Below, one piece after another: positions 1-8,833 of a DNA stretch of 64,000 nucleotides. The stretch's first letter is position 1. Each line of letters starts with the position of its first letter. The translations under genes were made by a program, and so were the position numbers. Under the pieces are notes generated by a model. The model had not been told where the DNA came from. It searched no databases and saw nothing but the letters and a program-made list of their open reading frames with translations. Origin of the DNA: Rickettsiaceae bacterium (GTDB lineage Bacteria; Pseudomonadota; Alphaproteobacteria; Rickettsiales; Rickettsiaceae); contig JACKKP010000001.1 of the NCBI GenBank assembly GCA_024236375.1, forward strand, positions 110,001 to 174,000. Reading direction: 5' to 3'.

Positions 1-600
1 TATGATTCCTATGTAGCTGAAATAGAATCAAGATTTGAAGAGCCAAGAACTCCTATGACTACTGTAGAAATAAGTGATATATACTATCGATTAGGTAAGG
101 CACTAGGTAAATTACATGATATAGGAATAAATAATAATATTCATTTGGTACACAGCGACCTTCATGAAAATAATATTTTTATATCTGCTAATAGTGTGCA
201 ATTTATAGATAATTCTATGTCGGTTATAGGTATACACGAACCAGACAATACATCTAATATCTCTTTGGTAAATGACTTAGAGGATATTGTTGAAGAGTGC
301 TTTGATATAATTTTCTGTGATAAAGATGAAAGTTTGAATATAATACGTGAATGTGTAACTTCTTTCTTTAAGGGTTATATTAATTCTTTTGAAAATAAAA
401 TAGCCTGTGTTGAATATTTAAAAACATCCTTTACACAACAGAGTTTATGGGCAAATATAGAAATTGCAGATACTGAGAATTTTTTCAGTCAATTAGATAG
501 TATCATAGACTCTATTGCAAACCTAGAGAAATTTGATGATAATTGTACAATTCCAGAATTATGCGGCGATATTTTGAATCAAACAGAGATAAGTGAATAA
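1..600 (+). CDS. Protein-kinase-fold / APH-like phosphotransferase (5' end outside window)
   Basis: The reading frame is open from the first base of the window to the stop at 598-600, so the gene starts upstream and the internal ATG at 55 is probably not its start. The visible part carries a kinase-type catalytic loop, HSDLHENNIF, followed by a short strand ending in FIDNS. This matches the HxDxxxxN loop and metal-binding Asp of aminoglycoside phosphotransferase and Bud32-like small-molecule or protein kinases, with ID-N replacing DFG. The remaining ~120 residues are helical and acidic with no motif I recognise. The N-lobe and ATP-binding lysine lie outside the window, so activity and substrate cannot be judged. 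Confidence 0.6.
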   Translation, partial: YDSYVAEIESRFEEPRTPMTTVEISDIYYRLGKALGKLHDIGINNNIHLVHSDLHENNIFISANSVQFIDNSMSVIGIHEPDNTSNISLVNDLEDIVEECFDIIFCDKDESLNIIRECVTSFFKGYINSFENKIACVEYLKTSFTQQSLWANIEIADTENFFSQLDSIIDSIANLEKFDDNCTIPELCGDILNQTEISE

Positions 601-733
601 AACTATAAATCTATTATTTGTGCTATATTGTCTAGTGCAATATACTTCTAATGAGTTTTGAGATGGACCTAAATATTTGTGTATGTTACAATCTCTATAA
701 TGACTGAAAATAGTTAGTGACTTTCACTACATA

Positions 734-1120
734 TTAGTTATCAATTACCTTATACCAACCATTTTCCGTCATACATTGTTCAAATACATACTCTCTTGGA
801 GTTGAATTAGCATCTTGAGTTTCTTGCTGAGTATAAGGTACAAGTACTTTTTGTGTATGAGAACTAGACATGGTTCCATTAACATTTTTTGTTGCATATT
901 TACTGTCTATGTCTATTTTATGATGTTTTATTACATTGATAGTATATAAATTAGCTGGAAACCTTTCATAAGCATAAATTTTACAATTCCTACTATCACG
1001 TTCTAGCAACTCATAAGGTTTTACATCACTCACCCATTTCCATTTAGGTCCTATACAAGAAGATAATATTATTGATGTTGTTATTATTAATAATAATTTA
1101 TACACGACAATGTCAATCAA
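734..1120 (-). CDS. Small putative lipoprotein, function unknown
   Basis: This 128-residue protein begins with a hydrophobic signal segment (residues 7-21) ending in a lipobox, LSSC, with Cys22 as the likely lipidation site. The mature part is polar and has two further cysteines (in NCKIY and EQCMTENGW) that could form a disulfide in the periplasm. The C-terminal form 'CMxxxGW' is common in small proteobacterial lipoproteins, where a final domain reads CM..GWxxV. It stands alone, convergent with the kinase-like gene on its left. I recognise no specific family. Confidence 0.6.
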   Translation of the reverse strand: MIDIVVYKLLLIITTSIILSSCIGPKWKWVSDVKPYELLERDSRNCKIYAYERFPANLYTINVIKHHKIDIDSKYATKNVNGTMSSSHTQKVLVPYTQQETQDANSTPREYVFEQCMTENGWYKVIDN

Positions 1121-1222
1121 AATGTTAATTTACAATCAATAAATAACTAAATATTTAGTTTAAGTCAAGCATTTTAAACTTTCGTAATAATATATCATTT
1201 AGCCGATTATTAAAATCATCTA

Positions 1223-2287
1223 TTAATTTTTGTCGTTTAATTCTGCACCACTCATCAAGCTGTCTTCAATGTCTTCAGTTGAGTTCTCTGGATGCAAATA
1301 TTTTTCAGCAAATTTTGGTTTGTAATGATGTATCATAAAATATTCTAGTTCTTTCCTAGGCAAATTACTTCTAAGTTTTGATACAGCTAATATGCTAATA
1401 TCATCAAATATTCCACTTTCTAGTAATAACTTTAAATGATTGAGATGAATGAAATCAGTTTGATTTAAAGCTAGTTTTATTAAATTCGTGTCATTAATAA
1501 AATCTATTTTATCTAAAGCTAATCTAATTAATTCACCATCTATATTAGGTAATTGTAATAAATTATCTAAGTGCCAGCTTTCTAATTTGTCAATTTTACT
1601 AATACATAATTTTAATATTTCTGGCTGATTATAACCATTGCAAAGTAATGATTGTAAATGCCAACTAAATAATTTGTTAACTTTTTTTATAGCACTAAAA
1701 ATTATTTCTTGCCCAGGATGAAGTGCTAAAAGTTCCGTGACATTCCATTCTTCTATTCGCTGAGTTTTTTCTATAGCCAATTTTATATTTTCTGATGTAA
1801 TATTTGGAATGGCAAAGATTTGTTGTAAATTATAAGAAAATAACACCTTAATTTTGCTAATAGCTAAATTAATTAGTTCTTGATCATTTTTTACTAATTC
1901 TAACACTTCAGATAATCTATATTCATCGAGTGATATAAGTTTTTCTAAAATATTTTTTGTAAGATTAAGATCTATATAATCCAATTTACTAAGTGTTTCT
2001 AAAAGATAATCTGAAATATAATCAGTAGCGTTAATAGACTGAATAACAAGTTTTTTATTTTCTGGAAATAAAGTAATAATCTGTTCTAAATTATGAGAAT
2101 ATAAAACTTTTTTAGCTTTTATGGACAATTCTAATGTCTTTAAATCAATATCAGGCAATTTAATGATTGCAGTAAAAATATCGTCGTCAATTTCACAATT
2201 ATTTTCTAATAAATATGTTATGGTAAAAAAATCTTTTTGTTTTATAGCTTTAAGAAAAAAGGGGCGCCAATATTTTCTATTGATCAT
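1223..2287 (-). CDS. Helical-repeat (solenoid) protein, function unknown
   Basis: This 354-residue protein consists mainly of imperfect ~33-residue repeats with the pattern 'LAIxKIxxLxSxxLxxLLxLPNIxxExI'. Clear units include those with SKIKVLFSYNLQQI, KKVNKLFSWHLQSL, SKIDKLESWHLDNL and DKIDFINDTNLIKL. The spacing suggests paired helices stacked as an alpha-solenoid, resembling ankyrin or HEAT folds without their consensus. It has no signal peptide or membrane segment. It is the last gene of a minus-strand trio with the GST and the gene after rnpB (9 and 11 bp gaps). A protein-binding scaffold or host-directed effector is possible, but that is inference. Confidence 0.6.
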   Translation of the reverse strand: MINRKYWRPFFLKAIKQKDFFTITYLLENNCEIDDDIFTAIIKLPDIDLKTLELSIKAKKVLYSHNLEQIITLFPENKKLVIQSINATDYISDYLLETLSKLDYIDLNLTKNILEKLISLDEYRLSEVLELVKNDQELINLAISKIKVLFSYNLQQIFAIPNITSENIKLAIEKTQRIEEWNVTELLALHPGQEIIFSAIKKVNKLFSWHLQSLLCNGYNQPEILKLCISKIDKLESWHLDNLLQLPNIDGELIRLALDKIDFINDTNLIKLALNQTDFIHLNHLKLLLESGIFDDISILAVSKLRSNLPRKELEYFMIHHYKPKFAEKYLHPENSTEDIEDSLMSGAELNDKN

Positions 2288-2296
2288 GAAATATTA

Positions 2297-2971
2297 CTAA
2301 AAATCTGGATCTGAATAATAAGTAGGTGGTAATAAACCAGGTATTCGGTCTTCTAATATTAATCTTACAGAAGGGCGAGATTTCATCAGCGCGTACCATT
2401 CTTTAATATAAGCCCAACGGTCCCAACTTATTTCACCAAAATAATCAATAATGGATATATGAGAAGTAGCTACAATATCAGCACAAGTAATTTGTTCGCC
2501 TACTAAATACAAGTTATTTTGTAAGATTTTTTCTAGTAATTTAAAATGCTGTACAAGATTATTTTTGGCAATTCTTAAAAACTCTGCTTTCGGTTCGCTC
2601 AATTTGGTAATGGGTTTTATAACTTTTTCATCTACTATGACTTTACTCACTTCACGATAGAATTTGTCATTAAACCAAACAACCTGTTGTCTTATATTGT
2701 TTCTGATTTCGACATTATTAGGCATTAAAAAAAAATTTTCTACCTTTTCATGTAAAAATTCGATAATAGGGTAAGGGCCAATTATTGCTTTACAATCGGT
2801 CATTTCTAAAATTGGCAATATACCAAAGGGGCTCTTTGTTAGAAGTTCTTCTCTTCTCAACCAATAATCTTCACGTTTAAGAGTATAAATAGCCCCTATC
2901 TCGGATAATAAAACTCTTATTTGACGAGATAAAGGGCATAATTGATGATGTATTAAATTACATGTAAGCAT
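2297..2971 (-). CDS. Glutathione S-transferase family protein
   Basis: This 224-residue protein has the thioredoxin-like N-terminal domain of GSTs (residues ~1-80, starting LIHHQLCPLSRQIRVLL, with the cis-Pro segment GILPILE) and an all-helical C-terminal domain with the family signature ITCADIVATSHI near residue 165. The N-terminal CPLSRQ replaces the catalytic Ser/Tyr region. It resembles the stringent-starvation or beta-class GSTs of alphaproteobacteria. It probably conjugates or reduces electrophiles with glutathione in the cytoplasm; the substrate cannot be inferred. It is translated between two hypothetical genes on the same strand. Confidence 0.85.
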   Translation of the reverse strand: MLTCNLIHHQLCPLSRQIRVLLSEIGAIYTLKREDYWLRREELLTKSPFGILPILEMTDCKAIIGPYPIIEFLHEKVENFFLMPNNVEIRNNIRQQVVWFNDKFYREVSKVIVDEKVIKPITKLSEPKAEFLRIAKNNLVQHFKLLEKILQNNLYLVGEQITCADIVATSHISIIDYFGEISWDRWAYIKEWYALMKSRPSVRLILEDRIPGLLPPTYYSDPDF

Positions 2972-2982
2972 TTATTACTGCA

Positions 2983-3474
2983 TTATACAGATACTGTTGT
3001 TGAAGTGTCGTCATCCCCTATGACGGTGGCGTCTTCTTGTTCATGCTTGTCATCAGGGTTATATACTAATACATTATTATCGTCTGTAGTTGAAACTGTC
3101 ACATAAGTTTCAACAGGGCTATATAATGACACCTTACCCTTGTGAAGGGTTAATGATGAACCATTATTAAAATTAGAAAATTTATAATTTTGTGCACAAT
3201 AATTGAATTGTAATGTGTTTGTCTCAAACGAGAACGTTACATTCTTTAAATTGTTAATTTGTCCCTCAGCTTTAATGGTAAAAAAGTTACCTGGTTCATA
3301 TTCTATATGTATAGATCCTTTTGAATTTAATAATTGTATTATTATAGGAGATGGTATTATAAATTGACTATTGTTAGTATTACTTTGGATAAGTTTACAA
3401 ATATTTGCATGACTTAATATACCACGTTGATTTATTTCATTTATTATATTCCTAGGTGACATAATTTTACCCAT
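2983..3474 (-). CDS. Hypothetical protein directly downstream of rnpB
   Basis: This 163-residue (or 159 if the second ATG, MSPRN at 3462, is used) cytoplasmic-looking protein has a short helical N-terminus, a central beta-rich stretch (residues ~50-130) and a very acidic Thr/Asp-rich tail. No signal peptide, membrane segment or known motif is visible. Its start lies only 16 bp behind the 3' end of the RNase P RNA on the same strand, with no terminator between them, so it may be expressed by read-through. I do not recognise the family. Confidence 0.5.
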   Translation of the reverse strand: MGKIMSPRNIINEINQRGILSHANICKLIQSNTNNSQFIIPSPIIIQLLNSKGSIHIEYEPGNFFTIKAEGQINNLKNVTFSFETNTLQFNYCAQNYKFSNFNNGSSLTLHKGKVSLYSPVETYVTVSTTDDNNVLVYNPDDKHEQEDATVIGDDDTSTTVSV

Positions 3475-3490
3475 TTTTATGTTAATAACA

Positions 3491-3889
3491 AAGATGGTCT
3501 ATAAGCCGGATTCTGTACTAAAAACATCATATGTTCTTAGTTGCAGTTATTTATCTAGGATAAGTGTTACCACTTACCTCAAGCGACCTACCCGTGACTT
3601 ATCCATAGACAGATTGAAGAATAAATTCTTCATAGTCACCTATTTGATCTTGCTCCCAGTGGGGTTTACATACGCGATTTTTGTCACCAAAAATCCGGTG
3701 CGCTCTTACCACACCATTTCACCCTTACCATAAAATATGGCGGTATAATTTCTGTTGCACTTTCCCTAAGAATAGTTTTATCTATTCTTGCTGGACGTTA
3801 TCCAGCACTGAGTCTATGTGGAGTCCAGACTTTCCTCATACTTTTAGCTTAAAGAAAACCAAAAATATGCAAACTGCACGACCATCTTG
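3491..3889 (-). ncRNA. rnpB: RNase P RNA (M1 RNA, bacterial type A)
   Basis: The minus strand carries the conserved RNase P RNA core. Near the 5' end is GAGGAAAGTCTGGACTCCA (P4/CR I, complement of about 3821-3840). At the 3' end is ACAGAATCCGGCTTATAGAC (CR V/P4 3' strand, complement of about 3498-3517). The ends pair as P1: 5' AAGATGGTC near 3887 with GACCATCTT at 3491-3499. The length of about 399 nt suits a type A RNA. It is the catalytic RNA that matures tRNA 5' ends. The open frames that cross this region on the plus strand are artefacts. Confidence 0.96.
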
Positions 3890-3896
3890 TGACAGA

Positions 3897-3924
3897 ATTT
3901 TAATTGATAATAAAAAAAAGTCAA
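3897..3924 (-). promoter_or_regulatory. Sigma-70-type promoter of rnpB
   Basis: Reading the minus strand, TTGACT (complement of 3919-3924) is followed after 16 bp by TAAAAT (complement of 3897-3902). The predicted transcription start, 6-8 bp downstream, coincides with the first P1 base of the RNase P RNA at about 3889. The match in both boxes and position is good for so AT-rich a genome. Confidence 0.65.
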
Positions 3925-4072
3925 ATATAAAGTGTAATTATCTTAAATGAATCTTAAACTTTGTATATTTCTTAATAAAATCGCATCTTTTATCATGAAG
4001 GTATATTAGGTTTAGTGATAATAAATTTTAGTATTTATTTTAGATAATTTATTATTTTAATAGCTGTATCAA

Positions 4073-4303
4073 TTAACATATATTTTCTTCTTGATCCTCT
4101 GAAGAGTGACCTGATAGTGTAGATTCTGATGAAAGTTCAGTATTTAGTACAATTTTATCATGATTATTAAATATTATAGTTGTTATAGTCTGTTGTTCAA
4201 AATTTATCTTTGTTCGTTGTGTTGAGTGAGATTTTTTAATTATTTTAGAGGGTTTACTAAATATATTATTGATTATCTTATTATTTTTATTAAATTTTGT
4301 CAT
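4073..4303 (-). CDS. Small hypothetical protein
   Basis: This 76-residue protein is very basic in its first half (Lys/Asn/Ser-rich, with KPSKIIKKSH) and acidic in its second half, ending SSEDQEENIC with a C-terminal cysteine. It starts 43 bp behind lpxC on the same strand. There is no signal peptide, membrane segment or recognised domain. The composition suggests disorder, like the other short accessory proteins in this window. It could be a chance frame, but the charge segregation is not random-looking. Confidence 0.35.
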   Translation of the reverse strand: MTKFNKNNKIINNIFSKPSKIIKKSHSTQRTKINFEQQTITTIIFNNHDKIVLNTELSSESTLSGHSSEDQEENIC

Positions 4304-4346
4304 TAGTATTAACTGTAATTAAATTATATTCATAAATATTGATGTG

Positions 4347-5195
4347 TTAGGAAGTTATCCATTGATAATTATCAGTACTGTCAAATAATTTACGTAAGAA
4401 AGTATTATTTAGATGGTGGCTAGTTTTATAACCATGTAAATCAAATATAAAATTACCGCCACAAGTAAATAAGTCACCTATTAGATCTAGTAATTTATGA
4501 CGAGCAAACTCATTATTGTATCTCACTCCTTCTGGATTCATAATTCTTTTATCATCAATACCTATAGTATTCTCCAGAGATGCCCCCTTTGCTAAACCCA
4601 TTTTTTGTAGCATTTCTAAATCTTTGAGAAAACCAAAAGTACGTGCATTTGCTATCTCCTGTAAAAAAATCTCTTGTCCAGTACAAGAATGATTTTGTTT
4701 ACCAATCGCAACATGAGCAAAATCAATATCTACTTCTAATCTCAGTTGTTCCGATGGTTTTGCAATTATCTTACACTCTCCCTCTGTAACCTGAATCTCG
4801 CGTAAAAGTTTTAGTGTTTTTTTGGGACTTTCTTGTTTTTGGATACCTACTTGTTGAATAATTTCAACAAATGATTGGCTGCTTCCGTCCATAATTGGTA
4901 CTTCTTCATTATCAATTTCTATGATTATATTATCTATATTATTTCCCCAAAGTGCAGCCATTAAATGTTCTATAGTTGATACTTTGACATTATGTGTATT
5001 TTGAATTGTAGTAGATAATTTAGTGTCGCACACATTCAAATAATGTGCTTTAATTTTGTTATCTTCACTTAAATCGGTTCTTACAAATATAATACCATTA
5101 TCTGCTGGTGCAGGCTTAAAGGTAAGAGTAGTCGTTTTATTAGAATGAACACCATGACCTGAACATCTAATAATTTCTGAAATAGTTTTTTGCAT
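4347..5195 (-). CDS. lpxC: UDP-3-O-acyl-N-acetylglucosamine deacetylase
   Basis: LpxC is the zinc deacetylase for the committed step of lipid A synthesis. The 282-residue protein has the N-terminal CSGHGVHS motif (residues 11-18), the zinc-site segment STIEHLMAAL with His77, and the second zinc motif RHKLLDLIGDLF near residue 235, followed by the conserved catalytic His region SHHLNNTF. The length is slightly shorter than the usual ~300 and all key residues are present. Its presence argues for an LPS-bearing outer membrane, separating this organism from LPS-free Rickettsiales such as Anaplasmataceae. It lies behind the helicase gene on the same strand. Confidence 0.95.
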   Translation of the reverse strand: MQKTISEIIRCSGHGVHSNKTTTLTFKPAPADNGIIFVRTDLSEDNKIKAHYLNVCDTKLSTTIQNTHNVKVSTIEHLMAALWGNNIDNIIIEIDNEEVPIMDGSSQSFVEIIQQVGIQKQESPKKTLKLLREIQVTEGECKIIAKPSEQLRLEVDIDFAHVAIGKQNHSCTGQEIFLQEIANARTFGFLKDLEMLQKMGLAKGASLENTIGIDDKRIMNPEGVRYNNEFARHKLLDLIGDLFTCGGNFIFDLHGYKTSHHLNNTFLRKLFDSTDNYQWITS

Positions 5196-5283
5196 ATTAT
5201 TAAAATTAAGTTTAATTTAAATTGATATTACAATTATGAATATAAACAGACAAGTATTAATTTATACCTAAAACAAATTTACC

Positions 5284-7434
5284 TTAATCAATTAGATCTA
5301 CAAAATTTTCTTTAATAGTTTTAATACCATTTTGTTCAAAAGCAATATCTAAATTATCCCCATTACGTTTAATAATTACACCATAGCCAAATTTAGGATG
5401 TGATACTCTTTTACCAAGGGATTTCATATTAGGATCTAGTTTGACTTTAGGAATATTACTAGGTTGTATAGAAAAATTATGTTGAGTTCCTAAATAATTA
5501 ATATTTGAGGTAGGGGTATAGATTGCGCATATATCTTGAGGAATTTCTTGTAGAAAGCGTGATGGTATACAATTTATAAAATCATTAAACAATCTACGAT
5601 TTTGTGCATAAGTAATATATAAATCCTTTTTTGCACGAGTTATACCTACATAGGCTATCCTTCTTTCTTCTTCTAATCCTTTGCCTTCTTCCTCGTTTAA
5701 TGCTTTTTGATGTGGAAAAATATTTTCTTCCCAGCCAGGTAAAAATACTAAATCAAATTCTAAACCTTTGGAAGCATGTAGGGTCATTATTTTTATAGTA
5801 CCACCAAAATCAGTTTGTAGACTATCATTATCCATCACTAGACTCGCATGTTCAATGAATTCATGTATTTCATCAAATTCTTCAATAGCCCTAAGTAATT
5901 CATTGATATTTTCAATGCGGCTACGTGATTCCTCGGTTTTTTGTTGTTTATAAGACAATAGATAGCCGGATTCTTCTAAAATGAATTTCGTCACTTCAGC
6001 AGCTGAGTTATTTTGATATTTTATATTTGCGTCTTCAATTAATTTGATAAATTGTAATAATACTGATTGTGATTTTCCTCTAAGAGTGCCTTGTGTAATA
6101 AGCGTTTTAAGAGATTCAAAAAGCGATAAATTATTTTCTGATGCAAAATCTTTAATTTTTCGTAAAGTGATGCCTCCAATCGATCTTTTGGGTATATTAA
6201 TTATACGCTCAAAAGCTAGACTATCATTTTTATTCAATGCTAAACGAATATAAGCAAGTGTATCTCTTATTTCCATCCTCTCATAAAACCGCAATCCACC
6301 TATAATTTGGTAAGGTAGTGCATTTGCAATGAAAATCTCTTCAAAAATCCTAGTTTGAAAACCGGCTCTAACTAAAACTGCTATCTGACTTGCTTTATAT
6401 TGATAATTGTTACAAGCCTTCATTATCTCTGTAGCAATAAATCTTCCTTCTTCTTTGTCGTTCCAGCAAGAAACAATTTTAATTTTTTCCCCTTCGGCTT
6501 GTTCAGTCCAAAGACTTTTATTATGACGATTTTTGTTATTAGAGATGATTTGGGCAGCAGCTGATAAGATATAAGAAGTAGATCGATAATTCTGTTCAAG
6601 TTTAATAATTTGAGCTTCAGGAAAATCATATTCAAAGCGTAAAATATTTTTCACTTCAGCGCCTCGCCAGCTATAAATAGATTGATCGTCATCTCCTACA
6701 CAGCATATATTTTTATATTTGCTTGCTAACATTCGGGTCCATACATATTGAACAGCATTAGTATCTTGATACTCATCAATTAAAATATATTGAAATTTAT
6801 TTTGGTAATATTCTAAAATCTCAGGATTTTTAATCAAAAGTTGGTTGCAATAAATGAGCAAATCACCAAAATCTACTACATTTGATTCGTGCATTCTTTG
6901 TTGATAAATATTATATAAAATTTTAGCAATATTATGAGCGGGAGATTTGATATCAGGTGAGCTGATAGAGGCGCTCAGTAACCCCTGATCTTTCCAACGG
7001 GATATGAGACCATGTAGTATTTTGGGGGGATATTGTTTTATATCAATATTTTGTTCCGTTGCAATATCTTTTATTAACTTTATTTGTTCAGTTTGGTCGA
7101 TAATAGAAAAATTACTATTAATACCAATATCTAATAAATGGCTATGTGATCTTAAAATTTTGGTGGCTATTGAATGAAACGTTCCAATATTTAATCCATC
7201 AGAATGGATCATGGATTTTACCCGTTCTTGCATTTCTTTTGCAGCTTTATTAGTGAATGTAACGGCTAATATATTATGAGCAGCTGCTAAACCATTTTCT
7301 ATAATATATGCTATTCGATGAGTTAATACTCGGGTTTTGCCAGTGCCTGCGCCCGCTAAGACCAAAAGCGGTCCTTGTGTATTCACAACGGCTTCAATCT
7401 GTTTAGGATTCAGAGAATGTAATAAAGGACTCAT
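5284..7434 (-). CDS. uvrD: UvrD/PcrA-family 3'-5' DNA helicase
   Basis: This 716-residue SF1A helicase acts in nucleotide-excision and mismatch repair. Visible motifs are the Q motif LNPKQIEAV (8-16), Walker A GAGTGKT (28-34), motif Ia TFTNKAAKEM, Walker B DEYQDTN near residue 220, GDDDQSIYSWRGAE, the motif IV region LEQNYRST, motif V TLHASKGLEFD and motif VI VGITRAKKDLY. The C-terminus (HPKFGYGVIIKRNGDNLDIAF) is the Tudor-like RNA polymerase-binding domain typical of PcrA/UvrD. The protein looks intact. It lies between the PAP2 gene and lpxC, all on the minus strand. Confidence 0.95.
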   Translation of the reverse strand: MSPLLHSLNPKQIEAVVNTQGPLLVLAGAGTGKTRVLTHRIAYIIENGLAAAHNILAVTFTNKAAKEMQERVKSMIHSDGLNIGTFHSIATKILRSHSHLLDIGINSNFSIIDQTEQIKLIKDIATEQNIDIKQYPPKILHGLISRWKDQGLLSASISSPDIKSPAHNIAKILYNIYQQRMHESNVVDFGDLLIYCNQLLIKNPEILEYYQNKFQYILIDEYQDTNAVQYVWTRMLASKYKNICCVGDDDQSIYSWRGAEVKNILRFEYDFPEAQIIKLEQNYRSTSYILSAAAQIISNNKNRHNKSLWTEQAEGEKIKIVSCWNDKEEGRFIATEIMKACNNYQYKASQIAVLVRAGFQTRIFEEIFIANALPYQIIGGLRFYERMEIRDTLAYIRLALNKNDSLAFERIINIPKRSIGGITLRKIKDFASENNLSLFESLKTLITQGTLRGKSQSVLLQFIKLIEDANIKYQNNSAAEVTKFILEESGYLLSYKQQKTEESRSRIENINELLRAIEEFDEIHEFIEHASLVMDNDSLQTDFGGTIKIMTLHASKGLEFDLVFLPGWEENIFPHQKALNEEEGKGLEEERRIAYVGITRAKKDLYITYAQNRRLFNDFINCIPSRFLQEIPQDICAIYTPTSNINYLGTQHNFSIQPSNIPKVKLDPNMKSLGKRVSHPKFGYGVIIKRNGDNLDIAFEQNGIKTIKENFVDLID

Positions 7435-7501
7435 CTATAATATGTTCTATTTTACTCATATACTAATATCGAATATACGTAATATCTTCTTATTCGGATA
7501 G

Positions 7502-8170
7502 CTAAATTTTATATTGCGGCCTGATAAATCTGTCAAAAATAAATTTATTTATAAAAATTAAATATGAATTTTTTATTTTATTAAATACTATCTGGGTAAT
7601 TTTAATAATTAAACTAGTTAGAATAATAGTATAAATTATATCTGCCGGGTAATGCATTGCTAAAGTGATCCTAGATAATATTGCTAGGAGAGCTAGTAAG
7701 TAAAATGATATTCTATATTGCCATTTGAAATTTACCGGAAAGTAATACATAGAAATAAGTGCAATACCAGTATGGGCGCTTGGGAAAGAAGATAAACATC
7801 TTTCTTTTGTAGTATCTAATATTGTATAAAATAAAGATTGTTCAAGGGAACAATATGGACGTGGCATGTTAGCGGTAAATTTAATTATTGTAAAGGTAAG
7901 AACTAAAACAGTGTAACAAGTACCAATGTTGAGTAGTAAATTTATAGATGTATGAAATTGCTCAAAATTATACTTTTCTTTTAACAAATTATAGCAATAA
8001 ATCAGGCAAATTAGAATATAAATAATTGCAAAACTATAAATAGAAAAAAGATGACTAATTATTTTGAGAACATAAGGAAAATCACCAGTGTTGTTATTAA
8101 CAAAATTATTAACAAAAACAAAAATTGTTTTGTTCCAATCGGCTAGATTGTATAAATTATTATAATCCAT
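7502..8170 (-). CDS. PAP2-superfamily membrane phosphatase
   Basis: This 222-residue protein has about five to six hydrophobic segments and the three PAP2 phosphatase motifs: KFTANMPRP (KxxxxxxRP), FPSAHT (in place of PSGH) and SRITLAMHYPADI (SRxxxxxHxxxD). The catalytic histidines and arginines are all present. The family dephosphorylates lipid phosphates such as undecaprenyl pyrophosphate, phosphatidate or lipid A. Which substrate applies here cannot be decided, though lpxC nearby makes an envelope-lipid role sensible. The C-terminal tail is basic and cytoplasmic-looking. Confidence 0.85.
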   Translation of the reverse strand: MDYNNLYNLADWNKTIFVFVNNFVNNNTGDFPYVLKIISHLFSIYSFAIIYILICLIYCYNLLKEKYNFEQFHTSINLLLNIGTCYTVLVLTFTIIKFTANMPRPYCSLEQSLFYTILDTTKERCLSSFPSAHTGIALISMYYFPVNFKWQYRISFYLLALLAILSRITLAMHYPADIIYTIILTSLIIKITQIVFNKIKNSYLIFINKFIFDRFIRPQYKI

Positions 8171-8305
8171 TGTTACTGTCTGATATCATTTTAGATGATT
8201 AATATAATTATTATTATGAATTTAATTCGGTACGTCACCAATAAAATTAAAATTTTTATGATTTTAAAGTGTATAATGCAAATTATTTACCATAAGACAA
8301 AGTCC

Positions 8306-8334
8306 TTGCAATAAGATAAAAAATTAGTTATAGT
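8306..8334 (+). promoter_or_regulatory. Candidate promoter for the rpsL operon
   Basis: TTGCAA at 8306-8311 and TATAGT at 8329-8334 are separated by exactly 17 bp, about 90 bp ahead of the rpsL start. This is the best sigma-70-like pair in the 250-bp gap between the divergent PAP2 gene and rpsL. It would drive the string-operon genes that follow. Confidence 0.45.
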
Positions 8335-8423
8335 TGCTAAAATTTTTGTAAATATTAGACTTTAATTTCTCAATAGTCTAATATAAATAATTTCTTAAGA
8401 TAATTCAAAATAAAGAAAATTAA

Positions 8424-8801
8424 ATGCCTACAAATAATCAATTGGTTAGATTTGGTAGAAAATCTAAGGTAAGAAAAAGTAAATCTCCGGCGTTGAGATC
8501 TAATCCTTTTTTAAAAGGGGTGTGTGTAATAGTAAAAACAGTAACTCCGAAAAAACCTAACTCTGCTATGCGTAAAATAGCTCGAGTTAGACTCAGTAAT
8601 AAGGAGTACGTGAACGCATACATACCCGGAGAGGGTCATAACTTGCAGGAGCACTCAGCAGTTTTGGTTAGGGGTGGTAGGGTGCCCGATCTTCCTGGTG
8701 TAAAATATCATATAGTTCGTGGTGCTTTGGATACTCAAGGTGTTAAAGGTCGTAAGCAAGGTAGATCGCTGTACGGTACTTCATTGAAAGGTGGAAAATA
8801 A
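8424..8801 (+). CDS. rpsL: 30S ribosomal protein S12
   Basis: This is the 125-residue S12 of the decoding centre. The conserved TVTPKKPNSAMRKIARV loop is intact. The second loop reads RGGRVPDLPGVKYH, with Pro where E. coli has Lys88, a known streptomycin-response position. It heads the translation operon, 32 bp before rpsG, as in Rickettsia. The start is ATG preceded by an AAAGAAAA purine stretch. Confidence 0.97.
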   Translation: MPTNNQLVRFGRKSKVRKSKSPALRSNPFLKGVCVIVKTVTPKKPNSAMRKIARVRLSNKEYVNAYIPGEGHNLQEHSAVLVRGGRVPDLPGVKYHIVRGALDTQGVKGRKQGRSLYGTSLKGGK

Positions 8802-8833
8802 ATAATTATATTTTAAATTGATAGGTTAACTTA

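Noticed and set aside
3479..3950. Two plus-strand open frames of 84 and 89 residues
   Set aside because: They lie on the reverse strand of the RNase P RNA, whose conserved core and P1 pairing explain the sequence.
4073..4303. C-terminal Cys (EENIC) as a second prenylation signal
   Set aside because: A single terminal Cys does not fit CaaX, CC or CxC prenylation motifs.
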